Assembly: GCF_026343335.1 (NCBI RefSeq)
Contig: NZ_JAPELX010000001.1
Coordinates: 8,308,001-8,372,000, forward strand
Reading direction: 5' to 3'
Source of the DNA: Streptomyces sp. NBC_00078
GTDB taxonomy: Bacteria; Actinomycetota; Actinomycetes; Streptomycetales; Streptomycetaceae
DNA: 64,000 bases
A model generated the notes under the pieces. The model was not told the origin of the DNA. It was given only the letters and a program-made list of their open reading frames with translations, and did no database searches. This document shows, in pieces, positions 20,603 through 28,706 of the stretch (positions are counted from its first letter, which is position 1; each line of letters opens with the position of its first letter). A program made the position numbers and the translations under genes.

Positions 20603-20926
20603 TCAGCCGGCGATCTCCTCCGTGCAGTCGTCGTCCATGGCGAACCCGACCCAGGTGGCCCGGCCGCCGGCCCTGCGCCCCGCGGCCGAGGGCTGGACGA
20701 CGACGACGTTCGCCTGGTCGCAGGGGCCCAGGCAGTCCGTCGTACGGACCTGGAAACCGTGCTCGGCCGCCAAGGCGCGCAGCCGGTCCAGCTGCCAGAC
20801 GTGGTCGGTGCCCGGGTGCTTGCGCGGATCGCCGCAGCAGCAGCCCCGGCACACGACGAGCGTGCAGGGGCGCTGCTGGGCTGCGCCGATCAGGGTGTGG
20901 CGGGGGGAGGGAAGGGCGGATGGCAT
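20603..20926 (-). CDS. (2Fe-2S) thioredoxin-like ferredoxin-domain protein
   Basis: A 107-residue protein with cysteine motifs CRGCCCGDP and DCLGPCDQANVV. These match the thioredoxin-like [2Fe-2S] ferredoxins common in Streptomyces; possibly an electron carrier. Starts at 20926 (MPSALPSPRH) or 20944 are possible; the shorter begins closest to the conserved fold. Confidence 0.75.
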   Translation of the reverse strand: MPSALPSPRHTLIGAAQQRPCTLVVCRGCCCGDPRKHPGTDHVWQLDRLRALAAEHGFQVRTTDCLGPCDQANVVVVQPSAAGRRAGGRATWVGFAMDDDCTEEIAG

Positions 20927-21048
20927 GGCCCAAGCATGATCCATACGCCCGCTGCCCGATGCCACCGGGTGGAGCCCGCCGGACGTGTGGCTCGTACTGT
21001 GCTCCAAGTGCCGTCCGGAACAGGCGAGTTGCCCGTCGGCGCCGGTGT

Positions 21049-22284
21049 TCAGGCGGACATGGAGGGTCCTTCCCGGCCCGCCACCTCGAAGAGCATCTTC
21101 GCGGCGACCGTCGTCCCGTCGGTGCGGATCGTGCCGGCCACGGCCTCCGCCCGTGCCCGGGTTGCGGAGGCCAGGGCGGTGGCGAGCGCGGCCGACAGGG
21201 ACTCGACGGTCGGCGTCGGGCCGTCGTGTGCCGCGCCGATGCCCAGCGCGGCGACCCTGGCAGCCCAGGACGGCTGGTCCGCGATCTGCGGAACCACCAC
21301 CTGAGGCGCGCCGGCCCTGGCGGCCGCGGTCGTCGTGCCCGCGCCGCCGTGGTGCATGACGGCGGCCACCCGCGCGAACAGCGCCTGATGGTTGACCTCG
21401 CCGACCACGAAGCAGTCGTCCCGGTCGTCGACCAGAGCCAGGCCGGCCCAGCCGCGGGCGAGCAGGACGCGGCGGCCGTGCTCACGAACCGCCTCGACGG
21501 CCACCCGCGCGAGGTCCTTCGAGAGGTGCAGGGCCATGCTGCCGAAGCCCACGTACACCGGCGGAGCACCGGCGTTCAGGAACGCCTCCAGCTCCTGCGG
21601 GAGCGGACGTTCGTCCGGCAGGAACCATGCCCCCATCTGCACGATGTCGAGATGCGAGATGTCCTGCCACGGGCCCAGGACCGGATCCGCCGCCAGCCAC
21701 GGCCGGCCGGTGAAGGTGTGGTCCCGGACGCTCTGCAGCGGTGGCAGGCCGATCGCCGCCCGACGGGTGTTCTCCGCCTCGCCGTACAACGCGTTCACAC
21801 GCTGGTCGTCCTGCTCCCACAGCACCTTGAGGTCGCTCTCCTCCTGCGGCGACGGCGTGCCCGGGCGCGCCCCCGGACGGAGGTGCGGCGACGGCAGCCC
21901 GAACGGATGGAAACACGCGTACACGTAGGGGATGCCCAGCTTCTCCGCCACCGAGCGGGCGCCGGCCGGCATCAACCCTGTCGCCACCAGCACGTCGCAT
22001 CCCTCGGCTGCCGCGGTGAGCGTGTCGAACCGTGCGGCGACCAGCTCGGGCGCGAGCCGGAACGCGTCCGCCGCGGACGGCGGCCTCGTGCCCGTCACCA
22101 CCGAGCGCACCGTCGGGCCGAGCGGCACCAGCGGCACACCGGCACGGTCCAGCAGCGCCACGAACTCCTCGTCCGGAGGCGCGCACACCCGTACCTCCGC
22201 GCCGAGTTCCCGCAGCCGCACGGCGAGTCCCGCCAGCGGTTCGACATCCCCGCGCGATCCCCACGTCGACAACAGCACACGCAT
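21049..22284 (-). CDS. Macrolide-type GT1 glycosyltransferase
   Basis: A 411-residue two-domain GT-B enzyme. The N-terminal acceptor domain starts RVLLSTWGSRGDVEPLAGLA, as in the GtfB/vancomycin-type family. The C-terminal donor domain carries VYVGFGSMA and the nucleotide-sugar HHGGAGTTTAAARAG motif. It could add a sugar to a natural product, or inactivate a macrolide by glucosylation; no biosynthetic cluster surrounds it. The ATG at 22284 was chosen by family alignment. Confidence 0.87.
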   Translation of the reverse strand: MRVLLSTWGSRGDVEPLAGLAVRLRELGAEVRVCAPPDEEFVALLDRAGVPLVPLGPTVRSVVTGTRPPSAADAFRLAPELVAARFDTLTAAAEGCDVLVATGLMPAGARSVAEKLGIPYVYACFHPFGLPSPHLRPGARPGTPSPQEESDLKVLWEQDDQRVNALYGEAENTRRAAIGLPPLQSVRDHTFTGRPWLAADPVLGPWQDISHLDIVQMGAWFLPDERPLPQELEAFLNAGAPPVYVGFGSMALHLSKDLARVAVEAVREHGRRVLLARGWAGLALVDDRDDCFVVGEVNHQALFARVAAVMHHGGAGTTTAAARAGAPQVVVPQIADQPSWAARVAALGIGAAHDGPTPTVESLSAALATALASATRARAEAVAGTIRTDGTTVAAKMLFEVAGREGPSMSA

Positions 22285-22552
22285 GGTTGGTCCCCATTTC
22301 CGCAGGTCCTGGCTTCGGCCGCCCATCCTGCGGCACCCCCCGGGTCTTGCCGCAAGCCCCCCGGTGCGCTATACGTTGAAGAGGGCAAGGAGATGGGTCT
22401 CATGGACCTCCCTGCCGCTTCTTCTGCCGCCTTGTCGTCGGCCGTCTCGTGGCCGGCTGTCTCGTCGAGGCAGACGCCCCCGCCGAACTCACCGCGGCCC
22501 TCCCCGCCTTCCTTCGGCACCCCCGCTGATCGCCGGTGTCTAGGGTGGGCGT

Positions 22553-23044
22553 GTGACCGACAGCAGCAAACGCCCGCTAGCCGTGTTCGATCTGGACAAC
22601 ACGCTCGCCGACACGGCGCACCGACAGCGGTTCCTGGAGCGCAAGCCGCGCGACTGGGACGCGTTCTTCGCCGCCGCACCTCACGACCCGCCGATCCCGG
22701 AGGGCATCTCGCTGGCGCTGGAGAGCGCGAAGGAGTGCGAGGTCGTCTATCTCACCGGCAGGCCCGAGCGCTGCCGGAGCGACACGCTCGACTGGCTCAC
22801 CGCACAGGGACTGCCCGACGGGCGGGTGTACATGCGGCGCAACGACGACCGCAGGCCGGCCCGCCGCACCAAGCTGGAGATCCTGCGCCGTCTCGCCCGT
22901 ACCCGGGACATCCGCGTGCTCGTGGACGACGACGAGTTGGTGTGCGAGGACGCGCAACGGGCCGGCTTCACCGTCGTACGGGCACGCTGGACGGCCCCGT
23001 CCGCCGCGCTGGAGGCCGCGCAGGAGGGGGAGGGGCGGACCTGA
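22553..23044 (+). CDS. HAD-superfamily polynucleotide-phosphatase-like protein
   Basis: A 163-residue HAD hydrolase. Motif I is FDLDNTLAD (Asp nucleophile), motif II is YLTGRPE, a lysine follows in RRTKLEIL, and motif IV is LVDDDE. The size and the TGRPE-type motif II match the phosphatase domain of phage/bacterial polynucleotide kinases and acid-phosphatase class B proteins. The GTG start is 10 bp after TAGGGT, suggesting a leaderless message. Confidence 0.82.
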   Translation: MTDSSKRPLAVFDLDNTLADTAHRQRFLERKPRDWDAFFAAAPHDPPIPEGISLALESAKECEVVYLTGRPERCRSDTLDWLTAQGLPDGRVYMRRNDDRRPARRTKLEILRRLARTRDIRVLVDDDELVCEDAQRAGFTVVRARWTAPSAALEAAQEGEGRT

Positions 23045-23074
23045 GGCCCCGGCCGGGGTTCTGCGGCCGGCCCG

Positions 23075-23290
23075 TCAGTCCGACTCGTCCAGCCGGAAGC
23101 CCACCTTCAGGCCGACCTGCCAGTGCGCGATCTGCCCCTCCTCGATCTGGCCCCTGACCTGGGTCACCTCGAACCAGTCCAGATTGCGCAGAGTCTGCGA
23201 GGCGCGGGTGACGCCGTTGCGGATGGCCTGGTCGACACTGTCGGGCGAGGTGCCGACGATCTCGGTGACCCGGTAGGTGTGGTTCGGCAT
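23075..23290 (-). CDS. Dodecin-family flavin-binding protein
   Basis: A 71-residue dodecin: small beta-alpha-beta2 subunits that assemble into a dodecameric shell and store flavins or related cofactors. Diagnostic are YRVTEIVGTSPDSVDQAIRNG, the flavin-stacking tryptophan in LDWFEV, and the terminal QVGLKVGFRL. Convergent with the HAD gene, with 30 bp between stops. AGGAG precedes the ATG. Confidence 0.93.
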   Translation of the reverse strand: MPNHTYRVTEIVGTSPDSVDQAIRNGVTRASQTLRNLDWFEVTQVRGQIEEGQIAHWQVGLKVGFRLDESD

Positions 23291-23833
23291 GCGGGTGCTC
23301 CTCTCCGCCGTGACACCTGCGTCACGCGTCACTCCACCGTGCCCCAAGGCGCGGCCGAGCGCGACACGTCGGGGCCTTGACGGTGCTTGCGCTTGCGCCG
23401 CGCATGCCGTCGGGAGACGGGCCCCTTGGTCTGCGGCGGGCGGGCGTCCTCTTCGTGGCCGGGCGGTGGGGTCCGGGTCGTCGATGCCGAGCGGACCGTA
23501 CGGCACACACTCTTCCCGGTCGTCGACATCCCGCATGCCGTCGAACAGAGCCTGCCCGGCCGCGGACTGCGCACGGACGGTCCGAACCGGGCGCCGCCCC
23601 GCCTCCGCGGGCGGTGCGCGGTGCACGCTCCCCGGCCGGAGCGGAACTTGTGGCACGCGTCACCCCGTGCGCCCCAACCTGGGCCGGAGCGCGAGATGTC
23701 CGGGGTGCCGCGCGGGTGCCCCTTGACCTCCCGCATTGGTCCATACCAAAATCCGGCACACCCGTACGAGCCGTGTGCTCGTCCCCCCATGTCGGGCCCC
23801 TTCCCCTGTCCGCCAGACAGAACAGGACCCCTC
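23291..23833. other. Intergenic region between dodecin and solute-binding gene
   Basis: No convincing gene in 543 bp. It holds two imperfect copies of a roughly 60-75-bp block (23323-23381 and 23654-23727), each ending in CCTTGAC. It also holds the probable promoter and DasR site of the lipoprotein gene at its right end. Confidence 0.5.
23723..23752 (+). promoter_or_regulatory. Promoter with DasR-responsive element (dre)
   Basis: TTGACC (23723-23728), 18 bp, then CAAAAT (23747-23752). TGGTCCATACCA (23737-23748) overlaps the -10 and matches 10 of 12 core positions of the DasR site TGGTCTAGACCA. It also resembles the TGGTCCAGACCT repeats of chitinase promoters. Position over the promoter fits repression relieved by amino-sugar phosphates. 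Confidence 0.6.
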
Positions 23834-25081
23834 GTGAGACGTCGTCGCCTCCTCGCCCTCAGTTCCGTCGGCCTCGTCAGCGCATGCGGACTCGGACCCG
23901 GCGGTTCCGGCCGGCGTACCGTCACCGCCTGGCTGATGAAGGACAGCGCCTCGCAGGGCTTCCTGCGCCGCTTCACCGAGGCGTTCGAACGCGACCATCC
24001 GAACCTCCGGCTGGACATCCGTATCCAGCAGTGGACCGGCATCGGCCAGAAGGTGCAGCACGCGCTGGACGCCGATTCCGGGGGCGGTCCCGACGTCATC
24101 GAGGTGGGCAACACCCAGGTGCCGCAGTACGTGGAAGGGGGCCGGCTGCTCGACCTGACCCTGGAGTCGTCACTGCGCTGGGGGAGCGAGCACTGGCTGC
24201 CCGGTCTCGCCGAGCCGGGACAGTTCCTCTCCCACCAGTACGGCATTCCCTGGTACGCGGCCAACCGGGTCGTCATCTACCGCAAGGACCTGTTCGCGCA
24301 GGCCGGCATCAAGGCGTTGCCCCGTACCCGCGCGGAGTGGCTCACCGTCACCGAGACCCTCAACTCCGGTGGGAACCAGGGTATTTACCTGGCCGGGCAG
24401 GACTGGTACACGCTCGCCGGCTTCATCTGGGACGAGGGCGGCGATCTGGCGGACGACGGAGACGGCTGGCGCGGCACACTGGACACCCCGGCCGCCCAGC
24501 GAGGCATGGACTTCTACCGCCGCCTGCACGCTCTCGGCGACGGACCGCCCCGCGCGGACGAGGAACACCCGCCCCAGGCAGGCGTGTTCGCCGCGGGAAA
24601 GGTGGCGCAGATCGTGGCGGTCCCGGGGCTCGCCCGCACCGTCCTCCAGCAGAACCCCGATCTCAAGGACACCTTGGGCTTCTTCCCCGTGCCCGGCCGG
24701 ACCGCCGCCCACCCCGGAGCGGTGTTCACCGGAGGTTCCGATCTCGTCGTACCGAACAACACCCGCGAACGGGACGGCGCCGTCGCCCTGGTCGGCGCAC
24801 TCACCGGCGCCAAGTGGGACACGGAGCTGGCCCGCACCATGAACTACGTCCCCAACAAGAGGTCCCTCGCCGGGGCGGTGGACGGCGAGGAGGGCGTCGC
24901 GGCCATGGCGGCCGGGGCCGCGGAGGGCCGGGCGACGCCCAGTACGCCTCAGTGGGGTGCCGTCGAGGCGGACAACCCGATCAAGGACTACATGACACGA
25001 GTGCTCACCGGGGCCGACCCGGCGACGGAGGCCCGCAGGGCGTCCCGGCGTATCACCGAGGTCCTGAACAGGCTGAACTGA
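23834..25081 (+). CDS. Sugar ABC transporter solute-binding lipoprotein
   Basis: A 415-residue extracellular binding protein of the ABC sugar-uptake family. The N-terminus has an arginine run and a lipobox with Cys18 (GLVSAC), so it is a lipoprotein, possibly Tat-exported. The body (VTAWLMKDSASQGFLRRFTEAF, DVIEVGNTQVPQY, QYGIPWYAANRVVIYRKDLF) resembles amino-sugar/chitobiose binding proteins. An overlapping DasR site supports a GlcNAc or chitooligosaccharide ligand. No permease or ATPase genes follow, so it must use a transporter encoded elsewhere. The GTG at 23834 places the signal sequence correctly. Confidence 0.88.
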   Translation: MRRRRLLALSSVGLVSACGLGPGGSGRRTVTAWLMKDSASQGFLRRFTEAFERDHPNLRLDIRIQQWTGIGQKVQHALDADSGGGPDVIEVGNTQVPQYVEGGRLLDLTLESSLRWGSEHWLPGLAEPGQFLSHQYGIPWYAANRVVIYRKDLFAQAGIKALPRTRAEWLTVTETLNSGGNQGIYLAGQDWYTLAGFIWDEGGDLADDGDGWRGTLDTPAAQRGMDFYRRLHALGDGPPRADEEHPPQAGVFAAGKVAQIVAVPGLARTVLQQNPDLKDTLGFFPVPGRTAAHPGAVFTGGSDLVVPNNTRERDGAVALVGALTGAKWDTELARTMNYVPNKRSLAGAVDGEEGVAAMAAGAAEGRATPSTPQWGAVEADNPIKDYMTRVLTGADPATEARRASRRITEVLNRLN

Positions 25082-25083
25082 AT

Positions 25084-25119
25084 GCCTGGCGCGGCGGTCG
25101 CAAGGGCGCCGCGCCAGGC
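25084..25119. terminator. Bidirectional terminator
   Basis: A 13-bp perfect stem (GCCTGGCGCGGCG/CGCCGCGCCAGGC) with a 10-nt loop, directly after the lipoprotein stop and before the convergent deacetylase stop. It probably ends both transcripts. Confidence 0.75.
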
Positions 25120-25182
25120 TGCTGCGGCCGGTCGGATGTGCCCGGCCGCCTGTGCGGGGACGTTCCGTTCAGGACCGGCGGT

Positions 25183-25878
25183 TCACGCTCGCGTCGGGGC
25201 CACGGCGCGGCCCGTCTGCGGGGAGATCGGGCCGGCGCACAGATTGCGGGCGCTCAGCCCCTGCGCGATGCGGGGGATCGCGGCGACCGTGTTGGCGGGC
25301 CAGTCGTGCATGAGGATGACCTGGCCGTTGGTGAGCCGCCCGGCGGCCGCCACGATCGCGTCGGTGGAGGCGCCGTTCCAGTCCTGCGAGTCCACGTTCC
25401 AGATGATCTCGGTGAGTCCGTACCTGGCCTCGACCGCTTTCACCGTCGCGTTGGTCTCGCCGTACGGCGGGCGGAACAGTTTCGGTGTACCGCCCCCGGC
25501 GCTCGCGATGGCCTGCTGGGTCCGGGAGATCTCCGAGTCGATCTGGGCCTGGCCGAGCTGGGTGAGATGCGGGTGGGTGTAGCTGTGGTTTCCGACCCAC
25601 ATACCGGCGGCGACCTGGGCCCTCACCTGGGCCGGGTAGGCGGCGGCGTACTGGCCCTCGTTGAACATGGTGGCCCGCAGCCCGTTCTGCTTCAGCGCGT
25701 TGAGCAGGGCGGGTGTGTTGCCGGAGGGGCCGTCGTCGAAGGTGAGGCCGACGTATCCGCCGCAGGTGGCGGCCTGCGCGGTGGTGGCGTGCCCGAGGAA
25801 GCTCCCCGCTGCGGCCAGCGCGACGACAGCCAGGGTCGTCGACAGGCAACGTAACGGGACACTGGACGCGGCACTCAT
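25183..25878 (-). CDS. Secreted CE4 polysaccharide deacetylase (acetyl xylan esterase-like)
   Basis: A 231-residue NodB-homology enzyme expected to remove acetyl groups from xylan. A Sec-type signal peptide ends at about AQA-A (residues 36-37). Catalytic motifs are TFDDGP (46-51), the metal histidines in HSYTH (98-102), RPPYGETN (136-143), DSQDW (163-167) and LMHDW (189-193). Its ATG overlaps the xylanase stop (ATGA), so the two are translated together, like the xylanase/AxeA pairs of S. lividans. Unlike AxeA it has no carbohydrate-binding domain. Chitin deacetylation is an alternative. Confidence 0.88.
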   Translation of the reverse strand: MSAASSVPLRCLSTTLAVVALAAAGSFLGHATTAQAATCGGYVGLTFDDGPSGNTPALLNALKQNGLRATMFNEGQYAAAYPAQVRAQVAAGMWVGNHSYTHPHLTQLGQAQIDSEISRTQQAIASAGGGTPKLFRPPYGETNATVKAVEARYGLTEIIWNVDSQDWNGASTDAIVAAAGRLTNGQVILMHDWPANTVAAIPRIAQGLSARNLCAGPISPQTGRAVAPTRA

Positions 25879-26549
25879 CCGGCCACCGTGATGGTGGAGC
25901 TTCCGCTGCTCTGGTATCCCTCGGTCGCCATGATCATGTAGTACTTGAAGCTGCCGAGGTTCATCCCGGAGCGGGCCCATGCGTCGAAGTGGTTGCCGGT
26001 GGTGATGGTGCCGCCCGTCCGCTTCGACTGCCGCACGCTCCAGTACTGGTTGAAGGTCCTGTTGCCTTCGACGGACGGGGCGTTGTACCGCGTCGTCTGG
26101 TAGATGTCGTACGTCCCGCCGTCGCTGCTGACGGAGCCCTTGTACGTTCCCGTCGGCCGGTAGGTGCCCCAGTTGTCGACGATGTAGTACTCGACGAGCG
26201 GGTTCGACGTCCATCCGTACAGCGACAGGTAGGCGTTCCCGGACGGGTTGAAGCTGCCCGAGTAGGACACGTTCCTTCGGGCGCCGTTGCTCCAGCCCTT
26301 GCCGGCGACGAAGTTCCCGGTGTTCCTCCAGTTGGTGCTGTAGTTGCCGCCGGAGTTCAGGGTCATGGAGACCGTGCCCTGCGCGTCCGTCCAGAACGAG
26401 TAGTAGAAGCCGTTGTTGGTGCCGGTCTGGTTCGTGGTGATGACCGTGGCGGCGTGAGCGGTGCCGGGGAGTGCCAGCGCCGACGCCGTGCCCAGCAGCA
26501 GGCCGCAGGCGGCCCGGCGGCTCATCGGGTGTGCGGGTGTGAGGTCCAT
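25875..26549 (-). CDS. xlnC: GH11 endo-1,4-beta-xylanase (XlnC-like)
   Basis: A 224-residue secreted single-domain xylanase. The signal peptide contains a twin-arginine pair (MSRRAACGLLLG) and ends at AHA-A, as in the Tat-exported S. lividans XlnC. The catalytic glutamates are Glu120 in PLVEYYIVDNWG and Glu210 in MIMATEGYQ. Almost the whole fold is typical (NGFYYSFWTD, YSTNWRNTGNFVAGKGW, SVEGNRTFNQYWSVRQ). No binding module follows. An AGGAGG site lies upstream of the ATG. Inverted CGAAACATTCGG elements in the promoter region suggest control by a carbohydrate-responsive repressor. Confidence 0.93.
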   Translation of the reverse strand: MDLTPAHPMSRRAACGLLLGTASALALPGTAHAATVITTNQTGTNNGFYYSFWTDAQGTVSMTLNSGGNYSTNWRNTGNFVAGKGWSNGARRNVSYSGSFNPSGNAYLSLYGWTSNPLVEYYIVDNWGTYRPTGTYKGSVSSDGGTYDIYQTTRYNAPSVEGNRTFNQYWSVRQSKRTGGTITTGNHFDAWARSGMNLGSFKYYMIMATEGYQSSGSSTITVAG

Positions 26550-26852
26550 GAGCGGGGTTTCCTCCTCGTGGTGCGAGGGCGGGTATTGGTCCGACAGTGT
26601 TGGCCTGTCCCCGTCAAGCGTCAATAGTTTCGGCACTGATCGCGAAACATTCGGCTTGGCCAAGACCCCTGGCAGATGCTCAAAGTGCCTCTCTACCAGG
26701 CAAGTTGCTGGACACATTCGAAGAGGATGACTTGGCCCGTCCGGAAGAGATCGCGAGGTGAAGAACGAATCTCCGAATGTTTCGATGCAATTTCCGGACG
26801 GCGGGTTTTGGCCTCTCACGCCCCGGGGCAGCCGATACGCTGAAGGACAGCC
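26550..26852. promoter_or_regulatory. Divergent xylanase / kinase control region with CGAAACATTCGG inverted pair
   Basis: A 303-bp gap between the leftward xylanase and the rightward kinase. Two exact copies of a 12-mer lie in opposite orientation: CGAAACATTCGG at 26643-26654 and CCGAATGTTTCG at 26773-26784. A third partial copy (GTTTCGG) is at 26627. CGAAA-type palindromes of this kind precede xylanase and cellulase genes in Streptomyces and bind LacI-type repressors. The stretch is AT-rich for this genome. Confidence 0.6.
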
Positions 26853-28523
26853 GTGAACCGGGGGCGGGGCTGGGGGGCGGGGGCCATGGATCCACGGATG
26901 CAGTTGCCGGTGGGTGGATACGTCTGCGAGCGCGAGCTCGGCCGGGGCGGGCAGGGTGTGGTGTGGCTCGCCCGGGACCGGGCGGGGCGGCAGGTCGTGG
27001 TGAAGTTCCTGCTGCCGGGCAAGGAGTACGACGAGGTCGCGCTGGCCCGCGTACGCCGGGAGTTCGGTGCGGCGAGCCGGGTCGGTGAGCTGGCCACCGC
27101 CCGGGTCCTGGACGCCGACCTGACCGGACGCCACCCGTACATCGTCAGCGAGTTCGTCCCCGGCCCCACGATCCACCAGCATGTGGCCGCCGGTGGGCCG
27201 CTGCCCTCCGGGCGGCTGCAGTCCCTGGCGCTCGCCGTCGCGCACGCGTTGGCGCAGGTGCACCGGGTGAGTGTCGTGCACAGGGACATCAAACCGTCCA
27301 ACATCCTGCTCTCCGCGGACGGACCGCGGATCATCGACTTCGGTATCGCCCGCGACGACCGGCTGCTCGAATCGGCGCTCACGACACCGGGCAGTGTGCT
27401 CGGCTCACCCGCGTACATGTCGCCCGAGCAGGTCAAGTCGCTTCGGGTCACCAGCGCCTCCGATGTGTTCTCCCTCGGCGGCACGCTGTACTTCGCCGCC
27501 ACGGGGCGGCATCCCTTCGAGGGAGAGAGCGATTACGAAGTGCTCGTCGCGGTCTGCGAGCGCGACGCGGATCTCACGGGGGTGCCGGAGCCGGTCCGTT
27601 CGGTCATCGCCGAGTGCCTGCGCAAGGACCCGGCGGAACGTCCCACCGCCGCCCGGCTCGCCGCCCGGCTCGCCGGGGCGGTGGAGGCGGCGGAGGGCCG
27701 GGAGGCGCAGTCGGGTGCATCAGGCCCGCCGCAACCGCCACCGTCCGGGCGGGGGAGCGGCGGCGCCGGTCCCCGCCCCCGTACGAGCGCCAGGCAGCTG
27801 CGGCTGTGGGGGTTCGCGGCCGGCAGCGCGGCGGTGGCAGTGCTGCTGGCCGTCGTGCTCAGCCTCACCTCGGGGGGATCGCCGACGAAGGGCGGCGCGC
27901 AGGCTCATGACTCGGCCTCCCCGCCCCTCTCGTACACCGATGACCTGACCGACTCGGGCGACTGGCCGCACAAGGACCCGGCCCTCGGGAGGATCACGCA
28001 CAAGGGCGGGACCATGCTGGTGGATCCCGGGACCGAACTGGAGGTGTGGCCGCAGGCACCCTTCGAACCGTCCTCCTTCGCGGTACGGCTGAGCACCCAG
28101 GTGGAGTGGTACGGGGGTGAGGGCGGGGTCGGACTGTGGTGCAACGGCTCGGGGGACTACGAAAAGGGTTCCCGCTGGGCGGCCTACCTGACTACCGATC
28201 AGGAGGCCCTGATCGTGCGCGAGTTCCGCTTCAAGGGGGCTTTCCAGCATGACCGGGTCGTCGAGGTCGACCTCGCGGACCTGGGTCTGAGGGTGGAGAA
28301 CCGGCAGCTGGTCGACATGTCGATGACCTGTTCCTCCGCCGGTGAGAGCCGGATCAAGGTGGAGCTGGCCGTCGACGGCACCCGGGTCGCCTCGTACACC
28401 GGAGCCGCCTTCGGCGAGCGGGGCTGCGGCGTGGCCGCCTTCCACTACAGCGCGACCGACCCGAAGGGCACGGCCTTCCACGCGGGCTTCGAGCGCTTCA
28501 CCGCGTCCGAGCCGTCGGCGTGA
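26853..28523 (+). CDS. Membrane Ser/Thr protein kinase with extracellular domain
   Basis: A 556-residue receptor-like kinase. The cytoplasmic kinase domain (about residues 20-275) has the glycine loop GRGGQGVVW, catalytic lysine in VVVKFL, HRDIKPSN near 142, DFGIA and the activation-loop end SPEQ. A Pro/Gly-rich linker leads to one transmembrane helix (about 318-342). The C-terminal 210 residues lie outside the cell and look like a jelly-roll ligand domain (LEVWPQAPFEPSSFAV, GVGLWCNGSGDYEKG, FHAGFERF). Divergence from a xylanase makes carbohydrate sensing an attractive inference. GTG 26853 has GAAGGA upstream; ATG 26886 is an alternative. Confidence 0.88.
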   Translation: MNRGRGWGAGAMDPRMQLPVGGYVCERELGRGGQGVVWLARDRAGRQVVVKFLLPGKEYDEVALARVRREFGAASRVGELATARVLDADLTGRHPYIVSEFVPGPTIHQHVAAGGPLPSGRLQSLALAVAHALAQVHRVSVVHRDIKPSNILLSADGPRIIDFGIARDDRLLESALTTPGSVLGSPAYMSPEQVKSLRVTSASDVFSLGGTLYFAATGRHPFEGESDYEVLVAVCERDADLTGVPEPVRSVIAECLRKDPAERPTAARLAARLAGAVEAAEGREAQSGASGPPQPPPSGRGSGGAGPRPRTSARQLRLWGFAAGSAAVAVLLAVVLSLTSGGSPTKGGAQAHDSASPPLSYTDDLTDSGDWPHKDPALGRITHKGGTMLVDPGTELEVWPQAPFEPSSFAVRLSTQVEWYGGEGGVGLWCNGSGDYEKGSRWAAYLTTDQEALIVREFRFKGAFQHDRVVEVDLADLGLRVENRQLVDMSMTCSSAGESRIKVELAVDGTRVASYTGAAFGERGCGVAAFHYSATDPKGTAFHAGFERFTASEPSA

Positions 28524-28706
28524 CGGCAGTGCGCTGACGCCGCACTGGCGACGGACCGACTGCACACCGGCAGCGCGAGCCGCTCGCCCGGCTCCTCCGG
28601 CGGCGACGAACCGGAACCTGGCCCTCGGGGGTATTGCGCGATCGGAGACGAGCATCCATCATCAGGAATCCTGTTACTTTAATCTTTAAGCGATAGGTGC
28701 CCTGCC

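Noticed and set aside
22393..22560. Small frame after AAGGAG upstream of the HAD gene
   Set aside because: Ser/Pro-rich without conserved features and running into the next gene out of frame.
23382..23653. Arg-rich frames on both strands between dodecin and the lipoprotein gene
   Set aside because: Typical of high-GC noise; no start site with a ribosome-binding sequence and no family resemblance.
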